Assembly: GCA_035771165.1 (NCBI GenBank)
Contig: JAWNZC010000311.1
Coordinates: 2,665,001-2,729,000 of the forward strand
Source: Paragorgia papillata
Lineage: Eukaryota > Cnidaria > Anthozoa > Scleralcyonacea > Coralliidae
DNA length: 64,000 nucleotides
Direction of reading: 5' to 3'
Below the pieces are notes generated by a model. It ran no database searches. It worked only from the letters and a program-made list of their open reading frames with translations, and was not told where the DNA came from. Position 1 is the first letter of the stretch, and the number at the start of each line of letters is the position of its first letter. The position numbers and the translations under genes were made by a program. Of this stretch, positions 33,338 through 42,463 are shown one piece after another.

Positions 33338-33640
33338 ATGGATATTATTTACGACGAATTAAAGAAAAATAAGATTGATATCGATAAAGACACTCTGTCG
33401 TATTACCTTAAACATTGTTTAGATGAACATAGAGTACTATTCGACAACATCATTGAACAAATATCCAGAATATGTCTTCAACACGTTTACTTAACAAAAC
33501 TGGATAAGAAACCTAATAAGAAATCCGAAAGGAACAAAGTTAGCCAAAATAATGTTATTGCTAATTGTACACCGATTATATTCAAACACTTAGAAGCTAA
33601 ATATTCAGATAAAGATAGCACAGAATCGTTGCTAAGCTAA
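33338..33640 (+). CDS. Unknown 100-residue protein, left palindrome arm
   Basis: ATG in good context to TAA, with no intron needed. The protein starts MDIIYDELKKNKIDIDKD and is helical in appearance: residues 1-55 are amphipathic with many charged residues and one HCLDEH segment. A basic stretch at 56-70 (KLDKKPNKKSERNK) is followed by a C-terminal CTPIIFKHLEAKYSDKD. No signal peptide, membrane segment or known domain is recognised. It has its own TATA box, and an inverted copy in the other arm codes for the same protein except Ser43 to Pro. Conservation between arms may simply reflect their recent common origin. Function unknown. Confidence 0.55.
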   Translation: MDIIYDELKKNKIDIDKDTLSYYLKHCLDEHRVLFDNIIEQISRICLQHVYLTKLDKKPNKKSERNKVSQNNVIANCTPIIFKHLEAKYSDKDSTESLLS

Positions 33641-33715
33641 AGCGTTTATAAGCGAGGAAATCGTAAGAAGATAGAATGAGAAATCACTCTGAGATGGTAG
33701 CGAATCGTTATTTGG

Positions 33716-34125
33716 GGTACCCCAAACACCCATGGGGAAACCCCCAATCACTCCTGGGGTACCCCAAATACCCCAGCCCCATGGGATGTCCCAATCACCC
33801 ATGGGGAAAACCCCAAACATCCCTGGGATACCCCAATCACCCATGGGGATACCCCAAACACCCCCGAGGTACCCCAAACATCCTGGGGTAACCCCAAACA
33901 CCCACGGGGGTACCCCCAAACACTCCCGGGATACCCCCAAACACCCCTGGGATACCCCCAAACACCCCCGGGATACCCCAATCACCCATGGGTACCCTCA
34001 ATCACACCTGAGATACCCCCAAACACCACCGTGGTACCCCAAACACCCCCGGGATACCCCAAATACACCCGGGATACCCCAAACACACCCGGGATACCCC
34101 AAACACCCCCCGGGATACCCCAATC
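33716..34125 (+). repeat. 20-bp minisatellite, left arm
   Basis: About 20 units of roughly GGGATACCCCAAACACCCCC with variants. The G-rich complement has clustered GGG/GGGG runs. Read as protein it gives GYPKHP-type repeats, but the period varies, so coding is doubtful. The right-arm array (35,088-35,402) is about 95 bp shorter. Confidence 0.9.
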
Positions 34126-34127
34126 AC

Positions 34128-34449
34128 TCTTCCTCTCCTCCTCTTCCTCCTCCTCCTCCTTCTCCTCCTCCTCCTCTTTCTCCTCCTCCTCCTCCTCCTC
34201 CTCCTTCTCCTCCTCCTCCTCCTCCTCCTCCTCCTCTTCTCCTCCTCCTCCTCTTTCTCCTCCTCCTCTTTCTCCTCCTCCTCTTTCTCCTCCTCCTCTT
34301 TCTCCTCCTCCTCCTCCTTCTCCTCCTCCTCCTCTTTCTCCTCCTCCTCCTCCTCTTTCTCCTCCTCCTCCTCCTCTTTCTCCTCCTCCTCCTCCTCTTT
34401 CTCCTCCTCTTTCTCCTCCTCCTCCTCTTTCTCCTCCTCCTCCTCCTTC
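34128..34449 (+). repeat. Polypyrimidine tract (CTC/CTT)n, left arm
   Basis: About 320 bp made almost only of C and T, arranged as (CTCCTC)n with TTTCTC interruptions, ending CTTCGAG. The right arm has the polypurine complement at 34,899-35,070 (about 170 bp). Pure mirror-like purine/pyrimidine tracts can form triplex DNA. The tract also resembles an oversized splice-acceptor tract. Confidence 0.9.
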
Positions 34450-34688
34450 GAGCTCACGGCTTTTCGGATTGATTCGTACGTATCTTAAGTTCAGCTTCTC
34501 ATGGTTTTGTGGACAGAAACCTAGTTGCGAGTTCTTTTGCCCAGAAGAAGAAAACGAAGTTGGAAAACGAAGAGCTATTTGTGGTAAACCGCCACAGCAA
34601 GTCATGTTCACACAATTAAGGTTAGAGGTAAATGAATGAAAAAAGGCAACGACGCAATATATTTACACTCAGGCGATATATGCATATA

Positions 34689-35438
34689 TTAATCTCTGGA
34701 ACTGTTGACCAAGCATTCATTTACCTCTAACCTTAATTGTGTGTACATGACTTGCTGTGGCAGTTTACCACAAATAGCCCTTCGTTTTCCAAACATGTAG
34801 CAATCTTCTTCTGGGCAAAAGAACTCGCAACTAGGTTTCTGTTCACAAAACCATGAGAAGCTGAACTTAAGATACGTACAATCCGAAAAGATATGAGCTC
34901 GAAGGAGGAGGAGGAGGAGAAAGAGGAGGAGGAGGAGAAAGAGGAGGAGGAGGAGGAGGAGGAGGAGAAAGAGGAGGAGGAGGAGGAGAAAGAGGAGGAG
35001 GAGGAGAAGGAGGAGGAGGAGGAGAAAGAAGAGGAGGAGGAGAAAGAGGAGGAGGAGAAAGAGGAGTAAAAGGAAGAGGAGGAGAAGAGTGATTGGGGTA
35101 TCCCGTGGGTGTTTGGGTATCCCAGGGGTGTTTGGGAGTACCACGGTGGTGTTTGGGGGTATCCCTGGGGTGTTTGGGGTATCCCGGGGGTGTTTGGGGG
35201 AATCCCAGGGGTGTTTGGGGGTATCCCGGGAGTGTTTGGGGTACCTCGGGGGGTGTTTGGGGTATCCCCATGGGTGATTGGGGTATCCCAGGGATGTTTG
35301 GGGTTTTCCCCATGGGTGATTGGGACATCCCATGGGGCTGGGGTATTTGGGGTACCCCAGGAGTGATTGGGGGTTTCCCCATGGGTGTTTGGGGTACCCC
35401 AAATAACGATTCGCTACCATCTCAGAGTGATTTCTCAT
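34689..35438 (-). CDS. Doubtful 249-codon ORF through minisatellite and poly-Leu tract
   Basis: Open from ATG 35,438 through GYPKHP repeats, a Leu/Phe-only stretch of about 60 residues encoded by the polypyrimidine tract, and a distinct C-terminal 65 residues with FSWFCEQKPSCEFFCPEE and RRAICGKLPQQ. The C-terminal part keeps protein-like composition, and most of it is shared with the left arm (about 34,450-34,639). Either the whole frame is fortuitous, or the repeat region is spliced out and the cysteine-bearing C-terminal exon is real. No homologue is recognised. Confidence 0.2.
   Translation of the reverse strand: MRNHSEMVANRYLGYPKHPWGNPQSLLGYPKYPSPMGCPNHPWGKPQTSLGYPNHPWGYPKHPPRYPKHSRDTPKHPWDSPKHPRDTPNTPGIPPNTTVVLPNTPGIPKHPRDTPITLLLLFLLLLFLLLLFLLLLFFLLLLLLLLLLLFLLLLLLFLLLLLLLLLFLLLLLFLLLLLLRAHIFSDCTYLKFSFSWFCEQKPSCEFFCPEEDCYMFGKRRAICGKLPQQVMYTQLRLEVNECLVNSSRD
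34899..35070 (+). repeat. Polypurine tract (GAG/GAA)n, right arm
   Basis: Inverted counterpart of the polypyrimidine tract at 34,128-34,449, about half its length. Confidence 0.9.
35088..35402 (-). repeat. 20-bp minisatellite, right arm
   Basis: Inverted counterpart of the array at 33,716-34,125, with fewer units. Confidence 0.9.
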
Positions 35439-35473
35439 TCTATCTTCTTACGATTTCCTCGCTTATAAACGCT

Positions 35474-35776
35474 TTAGCTTAGCAACGATTCTGTGCTATC
35501 TTTATCTGAATATTTAGCTTCTAAGTGTTTGAATATAATCGGTGTACAATTAGCAATAACATTATTTTGGCTAACTTTGTTCCTTTCGGATTTCTTATTA
35601 GGTTTCTTATCCAGTTTTGTTAAGTAAACGTGTTGAAGACATATTCTGGGTATTTGTTCAATGATGTTGTCGAATAGTACTCTATGTTCATCTAAACAAT
35701 GTTTAAGGTAATACGACAGAGTGTCTTTATCGATATCAATCTTATTTTTCTTTAATTCGTCGTAAATAATATCCAT
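35474..35776 (-). CDS. Unknown 100-residue protein, right palindrome arm
   Basis: Same protein as in the left arm except Pro for Ser at residue 43. ATG at 35,776 in the same context, TATATAAG upstream (35,842-35,849). Being intact in both arms while neighbouring copies are dead hints that selection or gene conversion has kept it open, but a recent duplication would look the same. Confidence 0.55.
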   Translation of the reverse strand: MDIIYDELKKNKIDIDKDTLSYYLKHCLDEHRVLFDNIIEQIPRICLQHVYLTKLDKKPNKKSERNKVSQNNVIANCTPIIFKHLEAKYSDKDSTESLLS

Positions 35777-36229
35777 TTTGTCAAACGTTTACCGTACGCA
35801 CCGTTGGGGTAAAGTGTATAAATGAAAGTTGGTTACTATTACTTATATAAGTAGAGCGCCAAAATACTTGGAGAGCTATCGGATATGACGTAGTGAATAC
35901 GGGGGGGGATTGATAAAATTCAGGGTTAGGGGGTTCCGGAACACTAAAGTTAGACGTTAATGCCGTAACGCGTCGCTATAAAATATTTTAATTTCTATAT
36001 TACATGTACGCGTGTTGCTAATGACCTTCTCGCCTAGACTTGCCTAAGCGCTTAACCCCCTTAATGAGTTTCCCTTTTGTCTCCTGCACGTGCACTGAGG
36101 ATAAATATTCAAATATCTCTCTTGGTAACAGAAAGCGTAGCAACGCTTTCAAAGTGATAAATCGCTTTGCCTTTAGTTCATTATTTCGACACTTAAAATC
36201 GTTCTTTTCATGACTTCTCGAAGTGATTC

Positions 36230-36513
36230 CTCATCTAAAATATATCTTAAGTTCTTCTTACGATTTCCTCGCTTATAAACGAAGGTTTAGTTAGCAATGA
36301 TTCTAGGATGACTTTCTCTGTTTGAATATTTAGGTTCTAATATAATATTCATAGCTTATTCAAATAATATTCGAGCTAAGTTATCTCTGCCAATTCAGAC
36401 ATTTAGGTTGTTCAAAACTCGCTCTATTCCTCCAGACAAGGTTTCAGATAAAAAAATATAAAGTGTCTCTATCAATTTCTCTTTAGTTCTTTGTAAAGAA
36501 CGTCTATTTTGCT
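36230..36513 (-). pseudogene. Decayed copy of the 100-codon gene, right arm
   Basis: Inverted counterpart of the dead copies at 31,888 and 32,610, with the same lost start and early stops. Only one copy is present in this arm. Confidence 0.55.
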
Positions 36514-37082
36514 AAGGTTTACTGTACGCATGCTCTGTATGTTTACATGTCCCATAGTATTTACAAACACACGTTAAGCTAAATTAAAATCCGTAGGAAC
36601 TGTATCAAACCTGTTTACAACAACGCGTTTGTTGTAAACTACCCTATAATCTTTACTCTGACGTTTCGTGATCACTCGCTTGGTTTAAAATATCTACACA
36701 TACTTTAAATGGATCTACTATATCACACACGTACCGTGCGTCACTCCGTGCATCACACCGTGCGTCATTCTATCTTCCTACGATTTACTCGCTTATAAAC
36801 AAGGGTTTAGTTAGCAGTGATTCTAGGATGACTTACTCTGTTTGTACTCCAGTTAACCTAACAACGCTTTCAAAGTAATAAATTTCGCTTTGCCTTTAGT
36901 TCATATTTCGACACTTAAAATCGTTCTTTTCACGACTTCTCGAAGTGATTCCTCATTCTATCTTCCTACAATTTCCTCGCTCATGAACTAGGGTTTAGTT
37001 AGCAATAATTCTAGGATGACTTACTCTGTTTGAATATCTAGGTCCTAAAAATATAATCCAATCTTGCCCAATCATGTCACAG

Positions 37083-37140
37083 GCGTGAGTCATGCGTGAG
37101 TCATGCGTGAGTCATGCGTGAGTCACTGTGCATGAGTCAC
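37083..37140 (-). promoter_or_regulatory. AP-1-type site array, right arm (5 copies)
   Basis: Five TGAGTCA heptamers (read on the plus strand), one more than in the left arm, with a regular 11-bp spacing for the first four. Confidence 0.5.
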
Positions 37141-37181
37141 GGTGAATATTAATGAGGCGGCATCCCTTTGATACGCTATAT

Positions 37182-37279
37182 GGGGGGGGGGGGGGTGTTA
37201 TCTACTGACGTAGTGCGGTCCATGGCCAAGCAAGCAAGCAAGCAAGCAAGCGAGCAAGCAAGCAAGCAAGCAAGCAAGA
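37182..37279. repeat. G run and (CAAG)n microsatellite
   Basis: About 13 consecutive G at 37,182 (only a short CCCC in the left arm), then (AAGC)n from 37,227 to 37,279 with one AAGCG variant, just outside the palindrome. Confidence 0.9.
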
Positions 37280-37379
37280 TCACGCCGACATAGTGGCTTC
37301 CGCTGACAGGTCAGCGATAGCCACAAAAATTACCACCATCAATCCACTCGGTGCTATAAAAGACGTCGTCTAGAAGCTT

Positions 37380-37690
37380 TGCATATTAATAACGCCACGC
37401 TCCATTCAGTTGGGATGACGGCGCTCTATTATATCAGAATTGATAAATAACGTCATCAATGGTTCGATGAGAGCATAAATATGAGACCTCATGTCTTCAC
37501 AACGATCACTCCTGATAAATACACTAGATCGGATATCGAAACGTTGGGTCACGAACAGTAACTTTGTAAGTTACTTGGCACTGGCCATTGTGCTTTTTTG
37601 CTATAGAACAATGGCTGAGTATTGTAGAACAATGGCTGCCCATTGGTCTAAGCCTGAGTTACGTTCAAAAACGTTTAAGCCAGAGTAGTG
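37380..37690 (+). mobile_element. Penelope-like element terminal relic
   Basis: CTGATAAATACACTAGATCG followed by GATATCGAAACG (37,512-37,542) matches the terminal motif seen at 26,855-26,885, with CTGATAA for CTGATGA. No coding part remains. Confidence 0.45.
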
Positions 37691-38339
37691 TGAAAATATG
37701 TCAAACACGATGAAGCTTTCCCTTCAAACGATCTCAATAATACTATATAGTAATCTTACCTCGTCAACCAGTTTCCAAATTGTTTTGTTAACAGCAAATT
37801 GCGAGTTAACAGAAATTTAAGGCTATTTTTCTGGTTTTGCTAAAAATATATTTCTATAGACCCGTTGGATTATAGAAACACGAAATAAGGTTTCAAAAAC
37901 TCATTAATAATTCACGAGCAAATCAACCTATTACTTTAGGTAAACGAGTCACGTGCATGGTTGCTTTACATGTCGTTTTTCCGGATGGTCTTCACTATTC
38001 GCGATATTCCTGGTGGATCCACTTGGGCTATTGTCAGAGGCAGAGAATCAATCACGATGAACTAATCGATGTTTTCCTGGTTTCGCCTCGGGGTTGATTT
38101 CGTATACGGACTATTGGGCTTGTTGTTCACTAAACTATGTAGATGTAGTCTTCTACGTAGATGTCAGCGTGATCTCAACTTCCCGGACCACCGCGTTCCG
38201 AGAGGTTTCGTACCAGCACACGATCTCCAGTTTTCAGCGTTGTAGATCTCAACTTTTTGTCCTTTCTGTCTTAAAGCTGTGTTTTATAGCCAGGTTGTAG
38301 GCGTGCTTAATGGATATGTCCCAGTTCTTCATGTATTCG
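37691..38339. other. No gene seen
   Basis: A motif AACTCATTAATAATTCA at 37,900 is shared with 29,786 and 57,410. Nothing else can be supported. A 3' LTR for the gypsy element that starts at 38,340 was searched for here and not found. Confidence 0.4.
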
Positions 38340-39304
38340 CCATATATATCATGTCGCTAGTTCCGAGTGGGTAGATCCAAACATAAGGTCAATAGGTAAC
38401 CGAGGTGGTCGACCGAAAAATAGGTAAAACGGCGAGAAACCAGTCGAATTACTTTTCGTACAGTTACATACATGAAATTCAGACTTGGGAAACGTGCCCC
38501 GCGCGGTTCCAACGACACTTTTGATTTTCAAGAATGGTTCTTAGCATCGCTAGTAATGTCTTGTTAAACATTTCGGCCTTGCCATTTTCATGTGGGTGGT
38601 ACGGTATTGTCCTGGAACGAATGATACCGCAAAACTTCTCGAGCTGGTGGAAAAGCTTATTTTCAAACTCCTTCCCTTGACCGTGTAGGATGCGAGTAGG
38701 AAAATCAAATTTCTACCTAGCTTGATTAGCCTCCTATGGTTATTCTAGGTGGCCATTACTCTATCATAACCAATCAAATCTCTGTAACTTTATCTATGTG
38801 TATTTATAAGTATAAATAAACTATTGTTGTTGTTGTTGTTGTTGTATTTCAACATGAAATCGTTGTACAACTTAGCTGCTGTTTGCGCCGATTTATTCTT
38901 TGTCGGATACGCCTGAGCAAAGCGAGTAAAGTGATCGACTATTACCAATATATATTCGTGCCCATTAGAACTCTTCTCTAAGTGAAGAACGTCAATCGAA
39001 ATCAGTTCGAGAGGTGCGTATATGCATGGGGGTCTGGAGGTTCGTGTGTTAACTCATGACTGACGGGTTTGTGATTTCTTTCTTTTAAATCGCATACTCG
39101 GCTAATACTGGGGTCTTCCCTCTGAAACTGTATGATTTCGGCTGAGCTGAGCTTCTTTAGGGTGCCTAATTCCAGCTCTGACATCCATTGATCGTGCGAG
39201 ATCTGCAGTTGGGCTTCGTCTGATTGGGCCGAAATTCTTTTTCGTGCAGATTCTTGACAAGTAGGTCGTCTTTGGGCAGTTATCCTCATTGTCTCTCCCC
39301 ACAA
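38340..39304 (-). pseudogene. Gypsy element 2: integrase region
   Basis: Reading the minus strand: a pre-integrase linker (39,304-39,010), then a catalytic-core fragment with IDVLHLEKS and [17 protein letters not shown] (39,000-38,855). A 5'-truncated LINE tail (38,695-38,850) is inserted next. The core resumes with a FPTRIL segment and HGQGKEFENKLF, where the second catalytic Asp is replaced by Gly, then IPYHPHENGKAEMFN with the Glu, and [15 protein letters not shown]. The HHCC zinc-binding part is missing. Coding ends at about 38,349 and the 3' LTR is absent. Confidence 0.7.
38695..38850 (+). mobile_element. 5'-truncated LINE 3' end with (TTG)n tail
   Basis: A 155-bp insert ending AAATAAACTATTG then (TTG)n. 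ATTTC occurs on both sides. It interrupts the integrase core of gypsy element 2, so it is younger. Confidence 0.6.
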
Positions 39305-39551
39305 ATTATACGGGTATGACGGACTTAACCAGCTGTAATCGCCATAGAGACGTTCTTTTTAGTAAGATAGTATTGTGCTTGGTTCTGTTCGTGACTTGGA
39401 TGTTCACCCTTGAAGAGCTCCCTCCCGTGATGCCAGCTAGCGTTTCCGGTACATCTAACCCACTTGGCCAAAATCGTTCTGAGTCAAGCTCGAATAGTAC
39501 TGGTACTCGAGTCATTTTTCTTGCAGTTTGTGTCGGCTCTACAGGTCACCG
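39305..39551 (-). pseudogene. Gypsy element 2: remnant after protease; RT and RNase H deleted
   Basis: Contains LDVPETLAGI, SSRVNIQVTNRTKHNTILL and LWRLQLVKSVIPV, the segment that usually lies between protease and reverse transcriptase in this gypsy group. It passes directly into the linker before integrase, so about 1.5-2 kb of RT and RNase H coding is missing by internal deletion. Confidence 0.55.
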
Positions 39552-39845
39552 TTACTCTCCCACCCCTGGAATCCCTAGTCTAAGTTTGACTTCTGTCCAA
39601 CATTCGTAGGGGATTGTTGTGCCATTTTCCGCTTTGAGGTTTAGATCTGTGTTTCCCAGAAGGTCTTCCAAGGGGTAAGTCTCTGCAGTTGTCAAGTTCT
39701 TCTTTATCCAATCGTATGAAGTCACAAAGACTTGGGCCCCAGTGTCCCATAACGCATCCGTTGGCACACCGTCCATTTCACACTTTACTAAATATCTGTT
39801 GCCAACTAATTTTGCCACTACATCGTGTTGTTTCAGGGTGAAGTT
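39552..39845 (-). pseudogene. Gypsy element 2: aspartic protease
   Basis: VPTDALWDTGAQVFVTS carries the retropepsin active site DTGA. A hydrophobic strand precedes it (NRYLVKCEMDG) and a C-terminal GTTIPYECWTEVKLRL follows. It joins upstream to the MYND finger after a frame change near 39,800-39,850. Ends in a stop at about 39,552. Confidence 0.75.
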
Positions 39846-40150
39846 TCCTCTCTTTTACCGATTCTTGAGTCATCATTGCAATCATGGCCTCACAGTCGGA
39901 TCGGTGATTTTTCCAATGGGATCTTTGGCATTTTCGTGAACAGTAGTGAGCTGCTTTGCATCCTGAACATCTTTGGAGTGACATATCATTTAATTTCTTA
40001 CTGCAGCTTGCACACGTGTAGGACTGGCAGGACGTCTCACAGGCTACCTCCTGTCCCTAGGGGGCAGCCTGTTCCCGTTTCCCGACTTATTTCGACAATC
40101 TCTTGTGAAGTGTTCTGCTGATCCACAGATGTAGCAGTAGTCACAGTCTT
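39846..40150 (-). pseudogene. Gypsy element 2: CCHC knuckle followed by MYND zinc finger
   Basis: At 40,150-40,105 CYICGSAEHFTRDC is a nucleocapsid CX2CX4HX4C knuckle. After a stop and frame change comes a complete MYND pattern at about 40,025-39,875: CASC, then CSGC, AHYCSRKC, SHWKNH and a final C, that is C-x2-C...C-x2-C-x4-YCS-x2-C-x3-HW-x3-H-x3-C. MYND fingers are protein-interaction modules of host proteins. Placed between knuckle and protease in a gag-pol, this one looks captured by the element. Confidence 0.7.
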
Positions 40151-40509
40151 CTTTCCTTTCGGTTTTGACATGAAGGGCAGGCCGACTTTCTTCGTGGTCT
40201 TTTTTTACTTTGGTAATCTTCAGCTCCTGTGGTTTTTTGTTTTTTTTGTTAGCTATGGATATACTATATACTATATGGATATACTTGCCAGGTCAGCTTG
40301 GACCGCCTCTAGCGGCAATCATGAACTTGCTCTGCTTCTCTTTTCCATATCTTAGTAGCGTCGGTGTAGTTGACTGGCCCATGGCGACTTCGTTATTCAT
40401 CTGTTGACTATTCATCTTACGAGTAGATGCCACCATTTTTTTCTGCTCCTCTCGGTTTCTTCGGCAACAGCTTCGCTGATTGTCTTTATTAACTCCTCGT
40501 CAGAGACGT

Positions 40510-41489
40510 CAGGTTTCATCAGAAGGGGTCTCAGTTTCGCACGTACAGCTTCCGTCTTGTTTTCCTGTCTCTAGGATTCGCAAGAATATGCCATGAACTA
40601 GGGCAGAGGAATATGTCAACTCATCATCCATTACTAGAGAGTTAAAAAGCACCTGCTGTCGAAGATCTGGCGCTCGAATGAGGTAATCTTCAGGAATTCT
40701 TTGGGCCCTTGGCATGTAATGGTCAATTCTTGGTACACTTCCGTTCCAGATTTTTGTTTATAATAAGCTTTTAAAATATGGAGTAACTTTGGCAAAGGAA
40801 GTTTAGTTATTATCTCCAAATACGATCTTAGCTTCAGATGCGGACTGATAGGACAAATGACAGCTTGAATAATTTCATTTTCACTGTGACCCTTGAATTT
40901 TCCTGAGTCTATCTGTCGTGTTATGCTAACGAAGGATAGTCTATCCTTTTGGGTGTCGGGTCCTACAGTGCCAACGATCTTAAACTCTTTTCTGCCGATA
41001 TGTAGTAAGTAATAGGTTTGACTTACTTTGACTGTCCGAGCTTGGAAGGATTGTTATGGGTATTCCAGGTCGTTGACCTACCGTTTCCTCCCAAGCCTCA
41101 GGCTTTGCTTTATTAGTATCCACGCTTTGCCGTTGTTCTTCCGAACCACGTTCAGCAGAATGAAATTTGTTTTCAATCAGTTTCTTTATGCCAGCCAGGT
41201 ACTCGATTTTCTCCCCGTTTGATTCAAATTTCTCTACATCGTCATCGTTTGTTTTTTTCATCATTTTATTTTTCTTTCCGTCATCGTCATGGTTTTCCGT
41301 ACTAATTTCGACAAATTTCGCCGGGCTTTTATTTGCGAAGTTTTTCCCCACTACTTTTATTTCTCCAGCTAATTCTACAAATTTTTCGAGAGACAGGGAC
41401 AAAACTCGCCCTTCGATTTCAAGTTGAAGTGTTTCTACATGTACAGCTAAGTCTTGAACTTGGGACATTTTAATTCCACTGACCTGCAT
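40510..41489 (-). pseudogene. Gypsy element 2: gag
   Basis: The first frame (41,489-40,980) starts at ATG and gives a helical, charged protein with DLAVHVETLQLEIEGRVL and an Asp/Lys-rich linker. A frame change near 40,985 leads to KIVGTVGPDTQKDRL, ENEIIQAVICPISPHLKL, LPKLLHILKAYY and RIPEDYLIRAPDLRQQV, the capsid-like region of this gypsy group. More frame changes follow towards 40,510. The long predicted helices and the position between LTR and nucleocapsid support the call. Confidence 0.6.
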
Positions 41490-41647
41490 GACTGTCCTGT
41501 CTAACGTGTCTTCGAGACTTCTGCCCTGTTTAATCGACAGAAGTTTTCAACTCGCTATGTCGATCTGTGTTGTCACGACACTTGTTCTTTCGGTAACGAA
41601 TAAATAGTTCTTTTTAACTTACGATCTCTCCGAAGGCTCCAAAATGT

Positions 41648-42165
41648 TACCCGTAAACCCCTTTCATACAACAAACACAAAGCAATTTCGATCTTATTTA
41701 TTTATTCTGTATATCAGTATCAAACCTGATGCATTTTGCACCGCTCAAAACCTGATAAACAGTGGTTTTTCGCTTAAACGTAAACTTAATTTATTTAACG
41801 TCGATACCCGCAGGAAGTAGTTGCTCAATCTTTCGAATCAGGGCTCATGTTAAAAACGTTCGACGGTTAACTAGCTATGATCGATTAAGCGAAAGGTGAT
41901 TTTGAAGAGGGGGTAAAACCGGAGAACAAGGAGAAAAACCCGCGAAGCACAGGAGAGAACCAACAACTCTACTCACATGAGTCCCAAGCTCGGACAGGTT
42001 CACCCATCCTGTCTAACTCGTCTAACCGGGCTTAACTTACGGTCCTCAGTGGGAGAGGCAGGGCGCTTACAGGACACGCCACCCGTGGGAAAGTATTTTT
42101 CCTGCCTTTCACATGCGCATGCGTGTAGTCCAAACCGCTGACCCGTTCATTCGTATGTGCCACAC
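41648..42165 (-). mobile_element. 5' LTR of gypsy element 2
   Basis: Read on the minus strand it starts TGTGGCACATACG at 42,165 and ends ACGGGTAACA at 41,648, with AATAAATAAATAAG shortly before the end. It is followed by TTTTGGAGCCTTCGG, the likely primer-binding region, then the gag leader. About 518 bp. Without a second LTR the boundaries are estimates. Confidence 0.55.
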
Positions 42166-42309
42166 TTGCAAAGCTTCACTCGCAATAATAAATTGTTTGG
42201 CATGCTTTTAACCATTGATCAACGCTTATTTACAAACAAAATTCGGATTGAATTAACTCACGCTTATCAAATAATAAAATATCCCAAAAAGTAACTATAT
42301 CTCGGATAA

Positions 42310-42316
42310 AAATAAA

Positions 42317-42413
<97 letters not shown>

Positions 42414-42414
42414 C

Positions 42415-42463
<49 letters not shown>
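42310..42463. repeat. (AAT)n/(CAA)n microsatellite
   Basis: Blocks of (AAT)n, (CAA)n and (AAT)n in succession over about 150 bp. Confidence 0.95.

Larger units (their letters stand above)
31200..37212. repeat. Giant palindrome (two arms, 73-bp spacer)
   Basis: The outer ends GACGTAAGTAGATAAC (31,202) and GTTATCTACTGACGT (37,198-37,212) are inverted copies. The arms remain near-identical inward to 34,639 and 34,713, leaving a 73-bp AT-rich spacer. The left arm is about 3.44 kb and the right 2.50 kb; the difference is mainly one extra 722-bp tandem unit on the left plus longer minisatellite and polypyrimidine tracts. The two copies of the 100-codon gene differ by one residue. No target duplication is evident. 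It may be the long terminal repeats of a large element with its centre deleted, or an inverted duplication formed by fold-back. Confidence 0.9.

Noticed and set aside
33732..34639. Several 150-250-codon frames with Pro/Ser, Leu or Glu runs across the palindrome repeats
   Set aside because: They come from the 20-bp minisatellite and the (CTC)n tract on both strands; only the cysteine-bearing end was kept, as a doubtful item.
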